DNA of 64,000 nucleotides from positions 1 through 64,000 of the forward strand of contig JARVKI010000143.1 of NCBI GenBank assembly GCA_036674765.1. The letters are read 5' to 3'. The notes below the pieces were generated by a model, which searched no databases, had not been told where the DNA came from, and was given only the letters and a program-made list of their open reading frames with translations. The position numbers and the translations under genes were made by a program. Source of the stretch: Seiridium cupressi (taxonomy: Eukaryota; Ascomycota; Sordariomycetes; Amphisphaeriales; Sporocadaceae). The stretch's first letter is position 1. The number at the start of each line of letters is the position of its first letter. Of the stretch, positions 45,508 to 56,804 are shown one piece after another.

Positions 45508-46800
45508 CTAGTTGATACTGGCCGTCATGATTTCATCCGTCTCAGTTCTGAGGTATGAACCAGAGTTGTGAAGTTCTTCCTCCTCTTTGATATCCTGAAG
45601 CCATGCCACTTTACTCAAGGGGGGTGGGCTGTACTCCACCTCAATACCCAAAAGACAGCCGTGTTCTTTGACCCTGTCCAAGTGATCCCACGGATATCCG
45701 TCTTCCTCACGCGAGAGCCAATAGTCAGGCCGGAAGATAACCTCGATTCTCTTTAGAGGCAAAGGTTTGGATGCGGCTGCTTCTGCAAACTGCATCAGCC
45801 AACGTTCTTCTGGCTCCCCAAAATCGGTCCATGACTCCTGGTGTTGATCGAAGATGCCGAAACTCTATGTGAAAGATTCCGATTTGGGAGAAAGGAGACA
45901 GGAATCAGCCGCTGAGAAGTGATGGTCCCTCAAGAAGGAATAGCGAGAGAGCGTGAGCGTTCTGAGGCTTGGAAAGTTGGAAATATCTAACAATATTCCC
46001 GTTCCCGAGGCAGACAAATAGCCGATGCAAATCTCTCGGAGGCTATCATTGTGGATGAGAAGCCAAGCTCGGAACATGGCCAAGTCCATATAGAAAAGGT
46101 TGTTGTAGAAGCTGCCAAAGGTGAAGATCTCAAGCCGTTTTGACCACCGAATCAATTGGGCGGTGGCGGCTGCGTCCTCTTCATAATCCGAGATATGAAG
46201 CATGGTAAAAGATGCTGCTCTAGCTTGAAATGACGGAGAAAACCCGCGCTTCGGCCTCGAAACGCCATGGATATCCAGGAATTTCAGCGTTGACACATCA
46301 ATGCAGCTCATAATTTGACCGAGAACCAAACCCGGATGCAATTCCCGGATAAGAGACAAACGTTCAAGTGCAGGCATATGTGCTAGCATGTTCCGTAGTA
46401 AAGACCAAGTTTCCATGTTATGATTCGAGAAGCCGCCATGGAAGGACAGACATCGAACACCAGCACAACCCGCGAAGAAGTCATTCGCAATGATCCAATC
46501 TGCCTTTCTTGGGAGGGGGGTGCCTATTTCCGAAACGTGAAATTCCAGCGTCCGACAATGTTGCCGAGCCGATAAGTCAATCAAATAGAGGGATCTCGAG
46601 GTCCCCTTGGGTGGTAGTGACATGAACAACGCTCCAAGGAGCAGTGGGGACGACAATCCATTGAAGCGGCGGCAAACTAGATTCAATGCCTTCGAAGTAG
46701 CCGAGTCCCGCCAGTGGGGATATCCGCAAGCATGTATCTTGCAGTCAGAAGCAACTGTTGACTTTGCGGAGTTTGTATCGTGTTTAGCTGCACCCTTTGA
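45508..46800 (-). pseudogene. F-box/LRR-like gene interrupted by an in-frame TAG
   Basis: A minus-strand frame runs from about 46800 to 45508 with a single interruption, TAG at 45867-45865. Before it lie an F-box-like tail (ALNLVCRRFNGLSSPLLLGA), then leucine-rich segments (AHMPALERLSLIRELHPGL, STLKFLDIHGVSRPK, FPSLRTLTLSRYSFL). After it the same frame stays open for about 119 codons (SFGIFDQHQESWTDFGEPEE, then KRIEVIFRPDYWLSREEDG) to a TAA at 45508. No intron with usable sites removes the stop. The N-terminal half of an F-box is missing: no ATG precedes 46623 in this frame, so an upstream exon is lost or not recognised. A single CAG-to-TAG change would explain the stop. Intact homologues would be substrate receptors of SCF ubiquitin ligases. 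Confidence 0.6.
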
Positions 46801-47380
46801 GACGCTATAGTGTACCCAGGAAAGGCTCTAATGATACCGTATTAGTTGTTTTGCGCCAAACTTCACCAAGTGATTTAGGCACAGTCCGATTGATTCTGTT
46901 GGCATTTCATCGATTGAATCGTGGGTCTAACACCTTCGGGGGGCCCGAGGCTGGAGAACTATCGCATGGGTGTGCTTCTTCTCTCCGTTCAGGAGGAAAA
47001 GGTGTTGAAATGGAGCGTACGCGACGCAATAACGGATTATGTATTGATCAAACTGTGAGAGGATACGATCAAAGAACTGGGATAGTTTGCTAAGCCAATA
47101 AAGCTTGGAGTGTATGGAATAATACTACCGTGAAGGATTGCATCAAAATAATAGGAGCATTCGAAAAGATCGTATATAAATGAAATAAAATGGCAGTGAA
47201 ATATTTCTTCTTTTGAATCGTTAAATCAGACTTGGTCCAAGGCTAGAAACATGGAGCTCCGAACATCCAGCCAATGACAACCCCTCATAAAAGAAAAGAA
47301 AAAAAGTGTCTCTGTTTCTGCCTTGACAACCAGACTGCTGATAAACTCATTGATAAAGCAGAATAAGGCCTTGTACCTTT
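46801..47380. other. intergenic
   Basis: No gene seen; AT-rich from about 47100. The right end may carry the last exon of the SUR7-like gene (see that entry). Confidence 0.45.
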
Positions 47381-47474
47381 TCAGATAAATTCTGTATGTG
47401 AGACTTTAGTACGACCGTGTAACCATTGAGCCTCTTGATCTAGGTCACACTCCTCTGGATATCTTTGACAAACC

Positions 47475-48655
47475 TTATCCATTGGTTGAATCTAGAAACA
47501 ATAAGCCGATGCGACGTAATGAGGAGGATGGGTTGCTTACAGCTTCGTGTCGTACACTTTCCGCCGGTAGAGTTGGTAATGAGGCTCGTATTGGCCGTGC
47601 TGGTGTCACGGGACGTCCGTATTTGATGATTGCGTGCTCAGCAGCCTGTCTCTGCTTCAAGGCTCTCTTTTCTGCCTTCCTCAAATCCTTCCTTTCTGCC
47701 TTCAAAATCTTCTCTCGACGTTTGTAGTCGAGTAAGAGCGTGTTCCCAGATTCGTAGGTCTCGAGGCCAAGCGCCCGTCTCCGTAGTGCGCGCCGCTCCG
47801 TCATGTAATCAATTAGCCACGCGCACACTACGACAAGCATGAGGACTGTTGATGACCATATCATCCACAAGAATGTGATCCCTTTGTTTGCCTCGAGGCC
47901 GAGATCACTGTTCTGTGCGTTGATTGCGTTAACAAAGACAACCATTGAGCCAGTGATGATTCCTGAAGCCAGGCCGAGGGCAAAGGATGAGACCTGAGAC
48001 TTGTTAGTATTATCAATCATACCCACGAATTTAGATAACCTACTACTGAGAGCCCCATATTGATCCAAGAAATCATTGTACCATGACTCAACCTCCTGCT
48101 GTCGATAGCCACGACTACCAAGCTTATAATTATCTCGACACCAGAAGCAGCGATACCCATGCATAGCATGAAGAAGACAACCTTGTAAGCTGTTTCGGCC
48201 TTCAAGAAAATGCTCTTGATTTGGGATGAAGATACCGAAGCCGAGAGGCTTACGCCGTTGTCCTCACCTCCGAGAGGAATGTTCAATTTGTCTTTAAACT
48301 GAGCATCAATGGTTTGGCTTAAATCAAATGAGAAGAATGGCACGCTCGTAGAGCAGAACTCTGTAGCTGCCGACGTCGAGTTCGCGTCATATCCTCGGCA
48401 GTAGTTGAGTACATGTATAGCGTACCAATCGCTGATTCCCACCGCGGATGCCATTGAGCCAACCTCTGAACCGAGACTGCTGTTACTACCTGATATATCG
48501 TCCAATAGATGGTCCTTGCCGGCAGATGAGAACCTGATGGTAAGGATATCGCCATTATCCAGGAAGCCGGGCTGGGACCCAGCGAACAGACAAAGTAAAG
48601 AGAGAATAAACGCGCTTAGAGAAAAGACGCTGGAAAGGAAGGCGAAGGCTCGCAT
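47475..48655 (-). CDS. SUR7/PalI-type four-TM membrane protein
   Basis: Minus-strand exons 48655-48047 and 47999-47475 give 377 aa; the 47-nt intron has a perfect ACTAAC branch site. The layout matches SUR7/PalI proteins of fungal plasma-membrane domains and cell-cell contacts: an N-terminal span (FLSSVFSLSAFILSLLCLFA), an extracellular loop of about 130 residues with two conserved-looking Cys (NYCRGYDANS, TEFCSTSVPFF), then three clustered spans (VVFFMLCMGIAASGVEIIIS, SSFALGLASGIITGSMVVFV, MIWSSTVLMLVVVCAWLIDY) and a basic cytosolic tail (YKRREKILKAERKDLRKAEK). An alternative model splices GTAAGC near 47537 to TTCTAG near 47489 and ends at 47381 with a charged C-terminus instead of a Ser-rich one; I cannot decide between them. 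Confidence 0.82.
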
Positions 48656-50235
48656 GGCCGACGTCTGGAAACGTGTCAGACGAGAAATTGTAGTAAAGCT
48701 GGATAAATCAGAATAGCAAACAATGTTTCAAAGGAATGTATGAACGAGCCCACGTTAGAGAAGCGAATATGAGAAGAATTGAATCTATGAGGACGGCTTA
48801 CTTGTAAAGAGATTCATATATATCCCTTAACAAGACATTGTTCTTATTTAGCGATTCATGTGCCAAGCCTTACCCATGCCTCACATCTTTGATAGATATC
48901 TAGAATAGGTGATGTAATAAGCCTTGGGCCGAGGGTCTTCAAGTTCCTCCATACTAGCCTTCAGTCCGATGGTTCAGGGAATATCGAGGTCGGCATGCAC
49001 GGTGGCTAGCTGTGGTCGGGATCCTACGAGGCGGGAGCCTACGAGGCTGCAGGCCTAGGAGAGAGGCTCTTGTAGAAATCGAAGTAGTCGGGCCAACGTT
49101 GGCGTTCTACACCCCGGGTTTAGTGAAACGCCTGTACTACTACAAAATGATGCGGAATCTGACGCTAAGCCTGTCTATAATCGAGAATCAGCTGCGGCGT
49201 ATAGGTTAAGTACGAATGTGGATATGATCTAGCTCATGGAACATTGCCGCATCAGGACATATCTAGTCTAGTCTCGCTACTAAGCCATCTGCTATCTTAC
49301 AGCTAGGCTTCATTTTCTGCTAGTTGAAGCTTTGGACGCTAGTACTAGTGCCCATGGGTAATTGACGGTTAGGTTGACAGACAATTGCATTCAGAAACGT
49401 TCGGGTCCTCACCTGGGATCCCTCCTTACAATCGGGTACCTCTGTTCGCTGTGTCCCTTATATTTACCGTCATGCGGGTGTTTCTCTGTAACTGCGGGCA
49501 ACGCATACTGATGGTCTGATATCGGATGCAAGACGATCGGCATTTGTGTCTGTATAATCTAATTTCAGATTTCCCGTCATGCAACCACATGTTGATCATT
49601 CGGGAGGGCTGGAGCTTGAATTCCGGGACCGTGGCAGTTCCCAGCACTAGTCTAAGCCATCTGAAGTGCCGATCATCTATGGGGCAACTGTCGCTCTTTT
49701 TTTCTAAGCCCTCTTCACACTTGGACTAGGGCGGCCTAAAAGATAGGGCTGGCGATGCACGCACCAGCCTTGGAGCCGTGATAGTGGCAAAGTTCAGATG
49801 CATAATAGACTAATGCGAAAAAAATAAATGAGAGTTTCAGATCTTGCAGTATCGCGATCAGAATTCTCGGAATCAAGCCGCAGCCGCATGTCGGCATAGA
49901 AGGATATGGTACTATGTTGCTGTAGGCCAACAACCTTTGACTGGGCATACACGTGCGCGAGACAGTCTTTCTTTTCCGCCTTCTGTTCGCCGGCTGTGTA
50001 AGTGACGTTATGATATAAAAACCTGTTTGCGGGATCTGCAAGATGATGGCCGGAATTCATCCCAGCTATGTACATGGGCTGTGTGATCACATAGCCAATC
50101 GAAGCTCAGGTATTATGCCCCTATACATTCTGTCTCATGCGAATCCTGTGCTATCACTTGATATCGCTTGATCCCCATGGTTTCTATCATGTCGATGTGG
50201 TCTTCTGCCTCAATATCGTCTTTGCCGACGTACTG
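48656..50235. other. intergenic
   Basis: About 1.6 kb without a supportable gene. Short frames on both strands show no motif. Confidence 0.5.
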
Positions 50236-51975
50236 CTAGTTATCTAATAGTGATTGTGTGTTCAGAACGACAGCCCCATTCGCAGGAGTTACCAATCCAG
50301 TTTCTATCTCGACGACTGCCGTGGATCCCAGGATTTGACCAGCCGAGTTTAGTCCAGAAACACGAGCGTACGTCACAGTTTCGTCCACGGGTATTCCAGT
50401 CTCGAAACCATCCTTGCTCACTCGGGAGACAACCTGAGAGCTGTTCCAATTATCGGTATCAGGGCTGGCAGCACTCAACTATGGTATGACGTTCGTCAGC
50501 AAGGGACTTTTTAAGCTGGAGAATCGCATATCTACCCACCAAGATCCACTCCTCCACATCTGTGGCACCATTCCAGCTCACCCAAACCATGGCACCTTCA
50601 GTGTCATTGTTCGCAGGAGATGAAGCGATAGACGGATCCCACGTTGGTTCACCCTTCCAAGGAGCCTTGAACGCCCGGTAGTTGTCCGGCCCAACGTAAA
50701 AGATGCCGAACTGCACGTCAAGGATACATTGGCGAGTAGTTGCATTGTGCTCAGTGATGGAAGGCGTATAACCCCAGCCTACAAGCACGTTCCCGTTCGG
50801 CGTTAGATCAAAGCTCCCTTCGGGGCCGGCCTGGATGCTCTGTGGATGGAAATACTGGTCCGTGATGGCGAACGTCAATTTCTCCTGGTCAATTCTAACA
50901 ACGCGGCCCTTAGAACAGTTGGTCATGCAGGTGACATCTAATGTGAGAACAGTGTTGTCGAAGAGACTGAGCTCGGTGAGAGCCGCGTCGCGGAAGCGGG
51001 CGTGGTGTGAATATAGTATCGTCGCTCCGTCGTTGAGAGGTTCAGTGAAATTGTTGCCGGCCCCGCCAAGAGACCAGAGTACAGACCCTGTATGGCCATC
51101 TATGTAGCTAATCATGTGGAGTGCGAGTGATGAAATAAGGTAATCCCCCTCATTTGTCTATGGCCACCCAAAGTTTAGTTTCGCTGCTCTGGCGGGGTTA
51201 ACGAGGCGGGTTTGTTTACCTTCTGAACGCTGTTCATATGAAATCAGTCTAAGCCCGTGTGGTTGTTGTCAGCGTATAGGGTAGTCGAGAATGAAATTGG
51301 ATAGTGATCAATGGCCCTCCATTCGAACAACAATTCACCCGTGGCGATATCGACCTCTTGGAACAAGCAGTCGGTAAGCGACCCATTAACTGGTCCGCCC
51401 AAAGGAGACAAATCGTACGGCATGCTGTAATACGAGATGATCAGGGCGGTCCCGTTGAAAATCAATAGGCACTCATGGAGATCCACGTCTTGGGGTGTTC
51501 CGACTGCCGAGATGGTGTACTCTATCTCGTACTTGGTGTTAACAAGGTAGCACTTGCCGTGACCATGACCTGAGTCAACGAGCTCGCCGCCAAAGAAAAC
51601 CATACACGGCTTATCATTGTATTCTTGGACACCTTCAGATTTGGCAAGGTCCCAGGTGGGGTCTGCGTATACAAGGGAGAAGTCCTTGTTGGAGAAGATG
51701 TATGGTCCGTAATTGGAGTTGCCTAACGGATCGCCAGAGGCTTTCCAGTGTTCAGGAAGTGCCATGAAAAGGTAGTCCGTCGTGTTCACGGCTTCCTGGT
51801 CCCAGATGTTGATCTGCCATACGGGCGACGTGATATTGGAAGAACGATATGTCTGATTAGGAGCATACCCATACGCGCCACTATTGTATAGCGTGAAGTT
51901 GTAATTAAGAGAAGCATCACAAGCTGCCTCTACAATCAGGGGGGCCAGAAGACAAAGTAATTGATGGGTATGCAT
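50236..51975 (-). pseudogene. arylsulfotransferase-type (ASST) secreted protein gene with an in-frame TGA
   Basis: Minus-strand exons 51975-51220, 51157-50540 and 50478-50236 join in frame to 538 codons before the final stop, typical length for fungal members of the arylsulfotransferase family (PF14269 type). A signal peptide (MHTHQLLCLLAPLIVEAAC) is followed by a beta-propeller-like sequence: YGPYIFSNKDFSLVYADP, DLHECLLIFNGTALI, then FHMNSVQKTNEGDYLISSLA, GHTGSVLWSLGG, NGNVLVGWGYTPS and the end block SRVSKDGFETGIP. Many N-glycosylation sites are present. The only disruption is TGA at 51246-51244 between GLD and FHMNSVQK, at a place where relatives have an aromatic residue (typically F, W or Y before FH-NS). 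No intron can skip it. One base change (TGG to TGA) suffices, so it is a very recent pseudogene, a polymorphism or an error. If TGA is real, a 243-aa fragment is made. Confidence 0.7.
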
Positions 51976-53786
51976 CGCGTTATAACTGACCGTTGCACTG
52001 TCAGTCCTCTCCGGCTTTCATACAAAATGCGTCGACGAAAGATGAGTCCAGCGAAACGAGACACGGAGCTGACGATGCCAACAAAGCCACTCGAAAACTA
52101 TATCACCCCTTAGGAGACGAGATGGGGGTTCCGCTATAAATACATTTAAGCTTTCGACGTTGTACTCTTGCCCTGCCAAGCTTTTTCTTACGCGCATCTG
52201 CCTCTATGCGTCCTAACCGCCACGGGGTAGCATGGTTCACGCTTCTGTTATCGGTCACTCTTGCGTCTGTCCCGCTTGTTCTGGCCATGTCTAATGTTGG
52301 ATCCATTGTCCTGTTGCGGGCCAGCCGCAGATTCTAGTGCCCTCGACTGAGCCAACAGAGCGCGAGATGGTGGAGACCTTCGGAATTTCTGTCCACTTGG
52401 TTCTGCAAATCGCCACAACGCAGGTCAACGGTGTAGTCGTTTTGGGGCAGGTGACTCGATTGCCAAGGTAGGTAACATGTCTTGGGATTGGAAAACGTGT
52501 CCATTCTAGGTAGGGCCAAGAGACTCGGATATAACGCATGCATCCGATATCCGAGACCGACAAGGCGGCCGAGCGACTGTAAGCGGGACTGTATACTCAA
52601 TAGGTCATCAATGATAGTGCTGTTGTGGCAATTATGGGGAAGACGAATAGGCGGGCTGATTTCCGTTCTAGGCCACAGCTTGTCCTGAAGCTTTGTCATA
52701 CCTGATTGCTTGAGTTGATGCACGACCACAATCATCACAACCACCAATCACGGGTGTTGGAGAAAGAATGCCGGACGCCTCCAACTGGTGTAGCCATGAT
52801 CTCCTGAACAGAAGTAGATCGAGATCTCCGCACTAGGCGAATTGGCTGGAAAGGGAAGGTGATAAGGGAAGGTTGCAAGGAACCTGAGCCAAATTATTTT
52901 TCTTGATTTGGAATTCGAGTTTATGATGAACGATTCACGTGATTCCTATGTAATAAATCTGTACAGACTTTCAATGGCTTCTTGCAAGTAAAAGCGGTTC
53001 CGTGGCCACTATGGTTGATGGTTTTGGTTTAACAGGGCGACTACTTGATCTTGCTGATACCAATCGTCGTAGATTGTAAACACATTTTGTCTAGAAATTC
53101 CAGCAATAATTCCTTTCTTTACCGATTTCCTGATTCTTTAATGACCTTCGACCTTGTTCTTCTGATCAAATTGCAATTTGATGATGTAGGGACACACACC
53201 GCAACGTTCTTGACCGTTTTCTCCCCACAATAAAAAAGCTCTGGACCTTGAAATACACTTTGTTCAACGGCCCTTACTTCGCTGTATAGTCATAGAGCAC
53301 ACCTCATCGCAATAGCCCTCATGAATTAGGTTTCGCCCCGAAGTAAACTTATTCTTAGTAATAGGGACAAATAAATATGATCTTATTATTCCCATCCTCC
53401 ATTGTACGACACTTCCGTTCAACGGTGTAACATTAGAGGGTGAAGAGCAGTATTATATCCCTGTTCGAATTGACTGTAAGGACGCCGAGTCAGACCGGTG
53501 GCCTTGCTCGACTGTCTTGATATGAAAGAGATACCAAGAAATGTAGGCTCAAATGTAAATGATGATATTGGCAATATAAATATGGTAAGTTATGCACTAC
53601 ACTAGGAAATTATTTGTGTTGTGGCATGTCGTAGCCAATTGGTATAAATTAGTGCCTCTTCCTGCTGCTGCCGTTGAAACCCTCATAAGTAAGATACTAT
53701 GCGGTCACGATAATCTCTGCAGAAAAAAAAAAAAAAACCTACACTGCTCAAACAAAGCCCCTGTCGGTAGAGTCACCTAGTACTAT
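51976..53786. other. intergenic
   Basis: About 1.8 kb without a supportable gene. An A15 run is at 53723-53737. Minus-strand frames near 52291-52747 are open for up to 137 codons but without recognisable features. Confidence 0.5.
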
Positions 53787-54599
53787 CTATACCGTGCTCG
53801 AATTAGACCTAGCCTCCTTGAGCACACTTGAATCAATCATGGTTGCCAGATCAGCCTTAGAAATTGCCCCTCGCCCATCAACTTTAGCCACCCACAGGTA
53901 TTCTGGCACAAGCACGTCGAGAAAATCCGGTGTCATTTCTCCCTTCCAATCGTGGACGGGCCAGGCGGCCTTGACAAGGGCCTCATTCCTGTTTATGTCT
54001 TGGCGACCCGGGGTATGGCCGTTTCAGAATGATTGGTGAACAGCGGAGCCGTTTGAGCAAGCGCACGCAAGCACGCGACGATATGGTTGCGCGCGTTTGG
54101 GTCCTTGAGCTTCTCGGCTGTCGTGTACAGGTTGTAGAACTCGCGGTAGATGGAGGCGTTTTGGAACACGACGGCTGCATCGGACCCGAGCCCCTCCATC
54201 GCAAGCTCCAGCATCGGCTCCCACATGCCCACGGCATCGATGGAGCCTTGCGCGAGCATGTATGGCAGGGTTCCCGAACCACACGGCGCGGCGTTGCAGT
54301 TGATGCCCGAGACGGTCGCCTAGTCAGTATCGCGTAAACCACCCTCCCTAGCGAGATATCGCTACATGAAATAGGCAACGCTTGCCTTCTTTCTCGCCAG
54401 GTGTAGATGATGCGCAGGTCCTGTGTGTGGCATACTGTCGCAGCGCCTGCTTCTCAGCGTTCCCGGCGAGGTCGATGTTAGGAATATCGAAGAAGTCGGC
54501 TACGCCGCCGTTGACGAACTGGGCGGTGCTTTTATAGAAATCCTGCGTAGTGACGAGCAGTGGATTATAAGTACTCGCACCCTCCGAACGCGCCCGCAA
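53787..54599 (-). pseudogene. relic of an NMT1/SsuA-like substrate-binding protein
   Basis: Minus-strand blocks resemble periplasmic-binding-protein-type (taurine/nitrate/sulfonate, NMT1/THI5-like) proteins: STYNPLLVTTQDFYKS, NGGVADFF, then after a 46-nt intron (GTAGCG-GACTAG, 54354-54309) CNAAPCGSGTLPYMLAQGSI, DAVGMWEPMLELAMEGLGSD, SIYREFYNLYTTAEKLKDP and HIVACLRALAQ. The frame stops at about 53995, but a second frame continues without a gap from about 54000 (DINRNEALVKAAWPVHDWKG, PDFLDVLVPEYLWVAKVDG, ISKADLATMID) to TAG at 53789-53787. One missing base between 53998 and 54002 explains this. Another shift may lie near 54420, where an alternative frame reads DLRIIYTWRE. No signal peptide or start is left upstream. 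The gene is thus truncated and frameshifted. Confidence 0.65.
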
Positions 54600-55226
54600 T
54601 TCTCAGTCCGGTTATTAACTGGACGCCTAGTAGAGTTATGGCCACAACGGACCGGAGATATGTTTGTAGATCACACATTGTCTACTACGACTTCAAGTTC
54701 GTTACTTTAGCACTAGCTTTCTACTGGTTGGCAGACGCATGCTCTTGCGCCACCCTTGGTCTGATTTCCAGCCCAGAGAAGGCTTTCTTATAAATGTTGA
54801 ACTACATTACTCATATCGGAGCCCGGGAGAATCCCAAAATTACCTGTGAGGAGCTTGAAGTGATGGCCTGTGGCACAACCGGCTTTTATGCTTAATGTGT
54901 GAATACCAGACGGCCATTAGCTATTGCATGACGAATAAAGCATTCATTGCTACCGTAGCAGAACTATGGATAGTCCCCAGCGGTCAGTTCCGCCCACTCA
55001 ATATTGGGTCTATCACGTTTGCCCATCGCGGCTGGCAATACTCGGTTCACCTCAGACCTCACGCTCACTTTGACAAGACAGAATTCACCGGACGGCTTTG
55101 ATTGGAGGATATGGAGAATCGGCCGAGTCCGTTGAAGTCATTCCCAGGCGAGCCATCGATACATGACGTCAAAATATGTTAGGCAAAATTAGCAGGATGA
55201 AAAGACGAAGTTCCGCGTTTCAATGA
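54600..55226. other. intergenic
   Basis: Nothing recognised. The left end probably held the lost N-terminus of the substrate-binding-protein relic. Confidence 0.5.
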
Positions 55227-56804
55227 CTATGGCCTAGATGACTTCTCACTGACAGGACTCTTACCCGGCAAACCAAATGTCCCGTCGCTGATCCTACTTA
55301 CCCTGGTAGCGTCAACACTGACACGAAGATGAGAAGATGGTTTCTCAGTACTGGGTGTTCTAGGTATATCGGGTAGTGGTCGGTCCCCCAATGCGACAGT
55401 AGGTACTGTAAGGCCATCCGGACACTTCGCTTTGGCAAATGTCTCCCAGTCCCCTGAGCCGTGTCCCGAGAAAGATGTTCGAACAGACGTAGCAGTTCGT
55501 GTCCATCGGGCTGAAGATGACTCGGCTACCGATGACCGCGCCGTCTTCTTGGACCGCAGGCTCCAAAACCTTGATACCCGCGACATCCAGCCCCCATGGG
55601 GTGAGTTTGCTTCTTGGCCCTCAAGCTCGGCTGGGTTTTCCGTACTTCCTAGTGGGGGTTTGTAATCTAGCTCTGGTATTATACCGTCACCACTTAGCTC
55701 CGCTGCTGGCTTTCCGCGGTATACTGGGACACCGTCGTCGTCACTGCGTCTTTTAAATAGCCTTCGACGAACCCAAGCAATGATAATGGTTGGAGATAGA
55801 TGTTTTGAGCCATCAAAATTTGATCCGTCGCGGTTCCGTCTACCGTATCGCCGTACACACACGAATGACGTCATCGCGAGGACTATAGCAATCAAGGTGC
55901 CAGACATTACTACGGCGGCCAAACTGGTTTGATTTATAGGCTGAGAATTATTCGGTGCGGTCGTGCTGGTCGTGGGCGACGCAGACGGCTGTGCGGAGGT
56001 CTCTTGCTTACTAGTGCTAGTTGGATTGAATATTGAACTTGTTATGTGGCTGGTTCCGGTGGCCCTTTCAGGGATATCCGAGCTTGGTAGTCGAGAGGAG
56101 ATGAAAGTACTGGGATCTGAAGATTGTGATGCCGTGGTTTGATCCTCTGTGATTATGGTCATTAGGAGGACTGGCGGTGTTGATTGTGTAGCGATGGCAG
56201 TGACAGTAATGGTGGAATCCTCGGGCGGAAGACTTGGACTTGACGATGCCGAAGTTTCAGAAGACTGTAATGCTAGGCCAGGTGTCAATGGATGCGTTTC
56301 CAGAAGACTCAAGTCCACATCACGCCAACGAATCTGCAATGCTGGCCCAGCAATTGCCGTGACGGGTGTCGCTTTTCCGCCCGTAAACCCCCATACACCG
56401 CCGCGAAAATCGGTCGTGTCAGTGGTACACGTGTGCCCGCTAGAGGTTCATGCCGCCATTAGATACTGCTCAGAAGCACATTGTATAGTCTCGCACCTTG
56501 GCACACAGTACACAGCTGTCTCACCATCTTGTACCGCGGGGAAGCCTTCAGCAGTGCGTGTCTTCGTAATACTGCAGCCCGGCCCGACGGCAAATCCACT
56601 CGGACATATTGCGGGCGAATAGAAGTCGAAGCCTTTGCCGGCGAGGTTTTCTGCCCAGAAAGGAGGGTCACAAGAAGCGGGCCCGGTAGTAGGGAAGGGA
56701 GGATACTGCGATGCAAGTTTGGTACTAGTCAACAGCCAGGTAATAGCGCACGGCGGCGTGAATATTGTAGTCAGAGCCGCAAGCGGTGCTGTGGGTGTGG
56801 ACAT
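55227..56804 (-). CDS. single-pass membrane protein with Cys-rich ectodomain
   Basis: Minus-strand exons 56804-56497 and 56439-55227 give 506 aa. The intron (GTGCGA to CTCTAG, 57 nt) restores the sequence CVPSGHTC. Residues 1-130 hold about nine Cys (TPPCAITW, ASCDPPFW, AICPSGFAVGPGC, VYCVPSGHTC) and end with WRDVDLSLL. A Ser/Thr-rich stalk follows (about 150-275), then one membrane span (SLAAVVMSGTLIAIVLAMTS, about 278-300) with a CVRRYGRRNR stop-transfer. The cytosolic tail of about 200 residues has Pro-rich and Ser/Arg patches (GDRPLPDIPRTP). This layout is common in a fungal family of unknown function that resembles wall-sensor proteins, but it has no WSC domain. No clear cleavable signal peptide is visible; the upstream frame opens with a GTG only, so ATG 56804 is chosen. 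Confidence 0.8.

Noticed and set aside
52334..52747. 137-codon minus-strand frame
   Set aside because: No family features and His/Ser/Leu-rich composition of the kind expected from non-coding DNA.
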